Under the pieces are notes generated by a model. The model saw only the letters and a list, made by a program, of their open reading frames with translations, did no database searches and had not been told where the DNA came from. A program made the translations under genes and the position numbers. Positions 1-6,200 of a stretch of DNA of 22,661 bases are shown piece after piece; the stretch's first letter is position 1; every line of letters starts with the position of its first letter. Source of the stretch: a virus; IMG/VR virus record IMGVR_UViG_3300004369_000164, positions 1 to 22,661 of that record. One strand, written 5' to 3'.

Positions 1-101
1 GTGGTTCTTGGAAAGAAATATATGAACAATTTGATGAGGCATGTGGCGTCAAAAAGCAAAAACAATTAAATCAGAGCGATGCCGAAGTTTTCGTACCCTA
101 A
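1..101 (+). CDS. 3' end of an unidentified phage protein (partial)
   Basis: Frame 3 is open from the window edge to a TAA at 99-101, giving 32 visible C-terminal residues that begin GSWKEIYEQF and end EVFVP. The fragment is charged and soluble-looking. It overlaps the next start codon (79) by 23 bases, as expected for two neighbouring genes in a compact phage operon. Its position before a run of structural genes suggests a head, neck or tail gene, but I cannot name the family from so short a piece. Confidence 0.55.
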   Translation, partial: GSWKEIYEQFDEACGVKKQKQLNQSDAEVFVP

Positions 102-228
102 TGATCCAGAGGATGCCAAGTGTCCATACTGTGGTGAGAAAGGAAAACCTTGTTCTCACGTGACTAGTATGGCACGGGCATGGGCTCGGGGAGCATGTAA
201 AAAGAAATGTGAGGATTCCAAGAAATAA
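79..228 (+). CDS. Small cysteine-rich, zinc-ribbon-like protein (49 aa)
   Basis: This short gene starts at ATG 79 inside the end of the preceding frame and stops with TAA at 226-228. The product has 49 residues and five cysteines: C15 and C18 in a CPYC motif, C25, C40 and C44. Such spacing suggests a small metal-binding fold, although CPYC could also be a redox motif. The rest is lysine- and arginine-rich, which would suit nucleic-acid or protein contact. The function is unknown. It lies directly before an HNH endonuclease gene that also has CxxC pairs, and a late-promoter-like motif overlaps its stop codon. The short length is the main doubt; the gene-like overlap and the cysteine pattern support it. 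Confidence 0.6.
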   Translation: MPKFSYPNDPEDAKCPYCGEKGKPCSHVTSMARAWARGACKKKCEDSKK

Positions 229-231
229 ATA
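225..231 (+). promoter_or_regulatory. Late-promoter-like motif (ATAAATA) for the HNH gene
   Basis: ATAAATA, preceded by A, overlaps the stop codon of the upstream small gene and lies 20 bases before ATG 252. T4 late promoters have the -10-like box TATAAATA and no -35 box. The same motif recurs 20-34 bases before seven other starts in this window, and that regularity is the main support. Confidence 0.5.
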
Positions 232-251
232 ATAGAAACAGTAATGTTTTT

Positions 252-623
252 ATGCAACTCTACAACAATCCCCAAGCCTATGTCTTCAACCTCCAAACAA
301 CTAGTTCCGCCGAAGCGAAAAGATTATGGAGGCAAAAGATAAAGGAAGAATGGGATTTAGAGTGTGCATATTGTGGTGCTAATGAGAACCTCACATTAGA
401 CCACGTTGTTCCTCGTTCAAAGGGTGGTGCTGACTTCACAAAGAATGTTGTTTGTGCCTGCCACAATTGTAATCAAGATAAAGGACATACTCCTTGGGAA
501 GAATGGTACTTCTCACAGGAGTTTTTTAGTATGCAGAGATATGAAAAAATAAAAGCATGGATGAAACCTGATCCTCCAACTAACTTGTTTGCATATCGCC
601 CAAGAAGGAATAACGCCACCTGA
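252..623 (+). CDS. HNH endonuclease (free-standing)
   Basis: The 123-residue product has the HNH arrangement: a first zinc pair C38-A-Y-C41, then L49-D50-H51 with the catalytic histidine in DHVVP, a GG at 58-59, N65, and a second pair C70-x-x-C73 followed by N74 and K77. This matches the beta-beta-alpha-metal nuclease fold that cuts DNA. The roughly 55-residue nuclease core sits in the middle, with 35 residues before it and 45 after, so there is no obvious fused binding domain. The upstream ATG at 244 is in another frame, so 252 is the start. Free-standing HNH genes in phages are often homing endonucleases or recombination and packaging helpers; which applies here cannot be told. It stands between a small cysteine-rich gene and structural genes. 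Confidence 0.88.
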   Translation: MQLYNNPQAYVFNLQTTSSAEAKRLWRQKIKEEWDLECAYCGANENLTLDHVVPRSKGGADFTKNVVCACHNCNQDKGHTPWEEWYFSQEFFSMQRYEKIKAWMKPDPPTNLFAYRPRRNNAT

Positions 624-629
624 TAAATA
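623..629 (+). promoter_or_regulatory. Late-promoter-like motif fused to the HNH stop codon
   Basis: The TGA stop of the HNH gene (621-623) runs straight into ATAAATA, giving TGATAAATA. The motif ends 26 bases before ATG 656 and would drive the structural genes that follow. Confidence 0.5.
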
Positions 630-655
630 AAGTTATCGAGAAATAAGTATTTTAA

Positions 656-994
656 ATGGCTGCAATAAGTTTAAATTTAACAATTGAGCAGGGAGCAGAC
701 TTTGAAGTTGAGTTTACTATCACAAATGATGATAATGAAACTCCTCTCAATTTAACTGGATATAATGCGGCTAGTGTTCTCAGGAAGCATTATGGTGCAA
801 GTATTAGCACTGCTTTTACTGTAACTTTTGTAAACAGACTTGCTGGAATTATTAAACTTGCAATGCCAAGAGCAAGTACCTCTACCCTCAAAGAGGGGAG
901 GTATGTTTATGATGTTGTAATTACTTCTGGAAATGATTTAGCAACACGTGTTGTTCAGGGTAGTGTATTAGTTACCCCAGGAGTTACTCTATGA
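656..994 (+). CDS. Small virion protein with a BppU-N / Ig-like fold
   Basis: The 112-residue product reads as a single beta-sandwich domain: SLNLTIEQGADFEVEF near the N-terminus, LNLTGYNAASVLRK at about 32-45, then EGRYVYDVVIT and VVQGSVLVTPGV at the C-terminus. This pattern (QGADF...LTGY...G.YVYDVV......G...V.PGV) is common in small baseplate or tail proteins of many phages and resembles the N-terminal domain of lactococcal-phage BppU; that link is my inference from motifs. The gene overlaps the next one by four bases (ATGA), so the two are probably translated together and may form one sub-assembly. The late-promoter motif at 623-629 lies just upstream. It has no signal peptide or membrane segment. 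Confidence 0.65.
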   Translation: MAAISLNLTIEQGADFEVEFTITNDDNETPLNLTGYNAASVLRKHYGASISTAFTVTFVNRLAGIIKLAMPRASTSTLKEGRYVYDVVITSGNDLATRVVQGSVLVTPGVTL

Positions 995-1698
995 GTAATA
1001 ATTATAAGGTAAGAGTTAATACACCATCACAAAGAGTTGTACTAACACCACCTGCAAATTATAGACTTGGTGTTAACTACGAAATACCATCAAAAGCACA
1101 GCAGTATAATAACATTATACTTGATGATATTTCTGGTGGATTTACTGGTGTAGCGCAGACTTTTACATTATATGATAATGGAACTGCATATCAACCAATT
1201 AATGATCAGCAGTTAATCGTAAGTCAAAATGATGTAATATTAGAACCATCCGTAGATTATACGGTATCTGGAACTTCCATCATCTTTACAACAGCACCTT
1301 CTGCTGGTGATGATGTTTGGATCAATGCTCTTGTCACAACTGCTGATCTAACAAGAACCATTAATATGGTTGTTGATAGTGGATCACTTGCTATGACTCC
1401 TGGAAACAAAGGATCTTTGACTCTTGATGTGAGTGGGGCGATAGCAGATGTTACGCTTCTTTCCGATCAAACTGGTAGTTTGCGGGTTGATATTAAGAAA
1501 TCAACTTACAGCACTTATCCAACATTTACGTCTATTGTTGGGTCAAGTTACCCTCAGATAACAAACGGTGATAAATATTTTGATGATAGTTTGAGTGGTT
1601 GGACTACTAGTGTTATTGCTGGCGACATCTTCCAGTTTGAAGTCGTATATTCTATAAATATTACTAGATTTGTTATTGCTCTTAAATTAAATCTTTGA
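991..1698 (+). CDS. Virion structural protein, tail or fibre associated
   Basis: The 235-residue product starts within the ATGA overlap with the previous gene. Two modules are visible. Residues about 45-115 (TFTLY...VDYTVSGTSIIFTTAPSAGDDVWI) match a beta-rich pattern frequent in phage fibre proteins. Residues about 140-235 (VTLLSDQTGSLRVDIKKSTY...GWTTSVIAGDIFQFEVVYSINITRFVIALKL) match a C-terminal module found in structural proteins of many phages, with the hallmark DxxxS.Y and GW.T.I.AGD. Both point to a virion surface or tail component rather than an enzyme. No catalytic motif, signal peptide or membrane segment is seen. The stop codon TGA is part of the motif TGATAAATA. Confidence 0.65.
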   Translation: MSNNYKVRVNTPSQRVVLTPPANYRLGVNYEIPSKAQQYNNIILDDISGGFTGVAQTFTLYDNGTAYQPINDQQLIVSQNDVILEPSVDYTVSGTSIIFTTAPSAGDDVWINALVTTADLTRTINMVVDSGSLAMTPGNKGSLTLDVSGAIADVTLLSDQTGSLRVDIKKSTYSTYPTFTSIVGSSYPQITNGDKYFDDSLSGWTTSVIAGDIFQFEVVYSINITRFVIALKLNL

Positions 1699-1704
1699 TA
1701 AATA
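1698..1704 (+). promoter_or_regulatory. Late-promoter-like motif fused to a stop codon
   Basis: The TGA stop at 1696-1698 continues into ATAAATA, as at 621-629. It lies 34 bases before ATG 1739. A clear Shine-Dalgarno sequence, GAGGA at 1726-1730, sits 8 bases before that ATG. Confidence 0.5.
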
Positions 1705-1738
1705 CTCAATAAGATAGAAAAGCACGAGGAATTTTTAA

Positions 1739-2809
1739 ATGGCACTAATCGTTCCACAAATTGGTGAGGTTGAATCCTTAAGATATCTTGTCGGCGCAAA
1801 TAATCATATCCCCGAATTAAGAGAAGCCGCACCAAGAAATCTTATTCTGAAACTGTATAGTGATAACACTACACCAGCAGACAGCGATGTTCCAAATAAT
1901 GATGGAGCAAATGGTGGCAAGTACTACGAGCCCCTTGGTGCTGGAAATACTAATACATATGGATATACTTCAATTACTGGATATCCAGCTTGCGTAAACA
2001 ACAGACCAGACCAGCAATACATCAATAATTTTGGTATTCTTTTGAATGGTTCTCGCTGGACCCTCAGCAGATCTGGTACTGCAACCACAGAAACAACTGG
2101 TGCAGGTACAACTGCATCATATCCAGAGCAGACATTTACATTCACTGGTAGCACTTCTGCTGGCACTAATGCAGGAAATATCTACGGATACTTCCTGGCA
2201 AGAGCAAACAACATGCCTGTTGAGATTCATGGTGTTAAGAATGCTGCAACAGTAGGAATCGGCACTACAATTAGTAAGGGTAACAATACAAACCCAACTA
2301 TTGGTGTTGTTGGAAATTCTTATTTCACAATCGATCCAAACGTAACAGTTGATGACATCACTGTTGGAATGGGTGTTTCTCACATCACAACTGGTGGAGC
2401 AAGTGTAGGTATTACCACTGCTTCTAAGGTTGTTGGTGTTGACAGACAAACCAAGCAGATCTTCGTTGATAATGCACTGGAAGCAAACATTCAGGTTGCA
2501 ACTGGTTCTACTGTTGAGTTTAACTTCTCCAAGGTAGAGGTTGGTGCAGCACACAGTCATGGACTTGCACAAGGTGACGTAATTTACATCGCACGTGGTT
2601 CATCAAACGCCACTACAACCGCAGATGTATATACAGTTCATACTGTAGTTGATTATAGAACATTCACTACAACTCCTGCGATTGATGGTTATGGTGATGC
2701 TACTCTTCATAGCAGCATCTTCTACTCTGAAAGATTCACAAATGGTCCATACAACATTCAAAACCCTGGTGACCAAATCAAGGTAACCCTGAACGTATCA
2801 CTTGAGTGA
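1739..2809 (+). CDS. Virion structural protein of T4-like cyanophages
   Basis: The 356-residue product begins MALIVPQIGEVESLRYLVG and continues with ILKLYSDNTTPADSD, a pattern I associate with structural proteins of marine T4-like phages. The middle is Thr/Gly/Ser-rich beta-type sequence (GTATTETTGAGTTASYPEQT) and the end (FTNGPYNIQNPGDQIKVTLNVSLE) is a typical last beta strand. The start has a strong GAGGA ribosome site and a late-promoter motif upstream, and a Rho-independent terminator follows 32 bases after the stop. This suggests it is highly expressed and closes the first structural unit. Its exact virion location (tail, baseplate or decoration) cannot be told from sequence alone. Confidence 0.65.
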   Translation: MALIVPQIGEVESLRYLVGANNHIPELREAAPRNLILKLYSDNTTPADSDVPNNDGANGGKYYEPLGAGNTNTYGYTSITGYPACVNNRPDQQYINNFGILLNGSRWTLSRSGTATTETTGAGTTASYPEQTFTFTGSTSAGTNAGNIYGYFLARANNMPVEIHGVKNAATVGIGTTISKGNNTNPTIGVVGNSYFTIDPNVTVDDITVGMGVSHITTGGASVGITTASKVVGVDRQTKQIFVDNALEANIQVATGSTVEFNFSKVEVGAAHSHGLAQGDVIYIARGSSNATTTADVYTVHTVVDYRTFTTTPAIDGYGDATLHSSIFYSERFTNGPYNIQNPGDQIKVTLNVSLE

Positions 2810-2841
2810 TTTTTAACCATATATAAAATGTGTTTACTTGG

Positions 2842-2867
2842 GGGGAGATGCTTTGCACTCCCCTTTT
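2842..2867 (+). terminator. Rho-independent terminator
   Basis: GGGGAG at 2842-2847 pairs with CTCCCC at 2858-2863. Inside, after a bulged A, TGC pairs with GCA around a TTT loop. TTTT follows at 2864-2867. It sits between the stop of the 356-residue structural gene and the next start, in the only sizeable gap of this region. Confidence 0.85.
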
Positions 2868-2889
2868 AACTAGATTTAGGGTCGTCTGA

Positions 2890-3264
2890 ATGGAAAAAGA
2901 AGAGAGAAATCAATCGAATCCTAACGAAGATCAATCTCTTGGTGATTGTGGTAGTATTGCTGTACCTCCCGATATTCTTATTGATCGTGGAACCCTAGAA
3001 CCAGATACAACTCCTAAAACCTGTTTTATTGCTGTTGGTGGAGTACCAGATCCAGAAACTGAAAAATCTGGTATGAAAATTGGTGGAGAATCTATAACTG
3101 TTGTAAAAATATCTCCATTTGTACCACATGAAGATCTCAATACTTGTGAGATCATTTATTGTGGTATTGTTTTAACTTGGATTGGTTTTGGTACGGTATT
3201 TGAATTAGATAATGGATCCGAAAGGATTACATCTCCATATCTATCTTCAGGTACAGTACGATGA
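2890..3264 (+). CDS. Unknown small protein coupled to the giant fibre gene
   Basis: The 124-residue product is not a family I recognise. The first 30 residues are highly charged and polar (MEKEERNQSNPNEDQSLGDC), followed by a beta-rich part (TCFIAVGGVP, MKIGGESITVVKI, CEIIYCGIVLTWIGFGTVF). Five cysteines are present. The hydrophobic stretch near 90-107 is too broken for a confident membrane helix. AGGG at 2878-2881 is a good ribosome site 8 bases before the ATG. The stop overlaps the start of the 1734-residue gene (ATGA at 3261-3264), so the two are probably translated together; it could be an assembly partner, adaptor or chaperone of that fibre, by context only. Confidence 0.6.
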   Translation: MEKEERNQSNPNEDQSLGDCGSIAVPPDILIDRGTLEPDTTPKTCFIAVGGVPDPETEKSGMKIGGESITVVKISPFVPHEDLNTCEIIYCGIVLTWIGFGTVFELDNGSERITSPYLSSGTVR

Positions 3265-6200
3265 GTGACTTGAAGATTTTTATATACCCCAATATACTAT
3301 TAAGAGAAAGTTGGGGAGTAACAACAGACTCCGTTGGAGTCGCAACAACCGATCATGGTCTGGTAACATCAGCGAACACCGACCATGAAGATTTTGGATT
3401 AATAACAGATATTTTCGATAGTGGAACAGAAGGATCTCTAAGGTTTGGTGATACGCTTGCAGAGTCAAGAGCGGCATCATATAACTTAGAATCAAAAGTT
3501 ATTACACAAGAACCAGAAGATTATGGATCAGTTGCGGATTCTGTAACAGCAACTGATAACTACGGTATTCTCTTAGATACACTAGGATTTTTTGGTGATT
3601 ATGGAACATTAGTTGAAATTAATGATCCATTCGGTGCCATTAGACTTTCTGGATTTGCGACCATTGAAACGGTTCAACCTCAGATTCATGTTGGTATCGG
3701 TACAATCACAATTAGTGGTGGTGGTGCAGAGGCAATATTTGAGAAGGCAACATTTGCTGATAATGAGACTTTACTAGGAACTCTCAGTGGTACTGGTGCT
3801 GAGTCATTTATTCCACAAGTTTATACTGGATCTGGATCATTTAGTAAATTTGGATCTAAGGTTGAAAGTCGAGGATATTCATACAATCTTGGTTCTATTC
3901 AAGTCATTGAATCACCAGAAGATTATGGTTCAGTTGCCGATTCTGTTCTATCTTCCGATGATTATGGATCATATCTCAATGAACCATTAAATGCATATTC
4001 TGATTATGGGAATATATTCTCAACAGAAGAGACTTTAAATCCATTTGGTACTATTAGTCTTTCTGGATCTGCTGAGATTGAAACTGTTCAACCTCAGATT
4101 CATAATGGATCTGGTGAAATAACCATCAGTGGTGGTGGTGCAGTAACAGCATTTATTGAGAAAGCAACATTTGCTGATAATGAGACTCTACTGGGAACAT
4201 TCAGTGGCGGTGAGGGGGATTCTTATAAGAAAGTTTATATTGGTTCTGGAAACATTGGCGTATTCAGTGGAGCAGCCGAGTCTATATCCTATGTTTATAG
4301 TATTGATTCCATCGATGTCTTTGGTGGATATGAAGATTATGGTCTGATAACCGACAGCCCATCTTATGAGGACTTGGGTTCAATCACAACACCAGTTGTC
4401 TATGACGACTTAGGTATTGTTCAGAGTCCTCCTGTTTATCCTTATGGAACCGTTGTTATCTCTGGTGCCATTAGTGAGCAGGGATCATTCTCTTATGAGG
4501 CTTCTGGTGAAATCGTTATCTCTGGTGAAGCGTCGGCAGTTGAGAAGAGAACTGCTGCTGATGATGAGACCCTACTAGGAACGTTTAGTGGAACTGGTGC
4601 AGAAGCATTTGTACCACAAACTTATACTGGATCTGGATCATTCAGTGCTTTTGGATCTAAGGCAGAATCCAGAGGTTACTCTTATGGTCTTGGATCGATC
4701 CAAGTCATTGACTCACCAGAGGATTATGGTTCTGTTGCCGATGCAGTATCCTCATCTGAGGATTATGGATCTTACATCGGTGCTGGATTAACTTCTTATG
4801 CCGATTATGGTGACATATTCTCCACACAAGAGACTCTAATTCCATTTGGTAGCATTGTTATCTCTGGTACTGCCGAAGTTGAAACTGTTCAACCTCAGAT
4901 TCATAGTGGATCTGGCGAAATCGTTATCTCTGGTGCCGCCACATTTGAAGCAATCACTAAGGTAGAAGAAGATAAGACTCTGCTAGGAACATTTAGTGGT
5001 GGTAATCAATATTCGGATGTCAATGTTTATGTTGGTTCTGGAAACATTGGCGTATTCAGTGGAGCATCTGAATCTAGAACTTATGATTACAATATTGACT
5101 CCGTACTATTCGGTGGTGCAACACAAGATTATGGATCTGTTGGTGTAGCAGCAACTACATCTCTGGATTATGGAATACTATCTCTATCAACAACAAGTCC
5201 TACACAAGATTATGGATATATTGTTGGTGGTGGATATCCTTATGGAACTATCGTTATTTCTGGTGCCATTAGTGAGCAGGGATCATTCTCTTATGAAACT
5301 TCTGGCGAAATTGTTATTTCTGGTGCTGCCACATTTGAGAAGATAACATTTGCTGATGATGAGACCTTACTGGGAACATTTAGTGGTGGTAATCAATATG
5401 CTGAGGTAAGTTCTTATGTTGGATCTGGTGCTATTGGTATATTCAGTGGAGCAGCGGAATCTATATCCTATGTTTATAGTATTGATTCCATCGATGTCTT
5501 TGGTGGATATGAGGACTATGGTTCAATAGCATCTTCTGTTACTTACGAAGATCTGGGTTCAATCACAACACCAGTTGTCTATGATGACTTAGGTATTGTT
5601 CAGAGTCCTCCTGTTTATCCTTATGGAACCGCTGTTATCTCTGGTGCCAGTGATGAACAAAGATCATTCTCTTATGAGGCTTCTGGTGAAATCGTTATTT
5701 CTGGTGAAGCATCGGCTGTTGAAAGGGTAACTGCTGCTGATGATGAGACCCTACTAGGAACGTTTAGTGGAACTGGTTCTGAATCATTCCAGGAAGGTGT
5801 TTATACTGGATCTGGATCATTCAGTGCCTTCGGATCTAAGGCAGAATCCAGAGGTTATTCATACAACCTTGGATCGATCCAAGTCATCGAATCACCAGAG
5901 GATTATGGTTCTGTTGCCGATAGTGTAACATCATCGGATGACTATGGATCTTATATTGGCGCTGGATTAACTTCTTATGTTGATCATGGTAATCTGTTCT
6001 CTACACAAGAGACATTAACACCATTTGGTACGATCAGAATTTCTGGTACTGCTGAAGTTGAAACTATTCAACCACAAGTCCATTCTGGATCTGGCGAAAT
6101 CGTTATCTCTGGTGCCGCCACATTTGAAGCAATCACTAAGGTAGAAGAAGATAAGACTCTACTAGGTACATTCAGTGGTGGTAATCAATATGCTGAGGTA

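Noticed and set aside
2117-2572. Minus-strand open frame of 151 codons opposite a structural gene
   Set aside because: The product is Cys/Asn/Ser-rich noise mirroring Thr/Gly codons of the plus strand, with no ribosome site or promoter.
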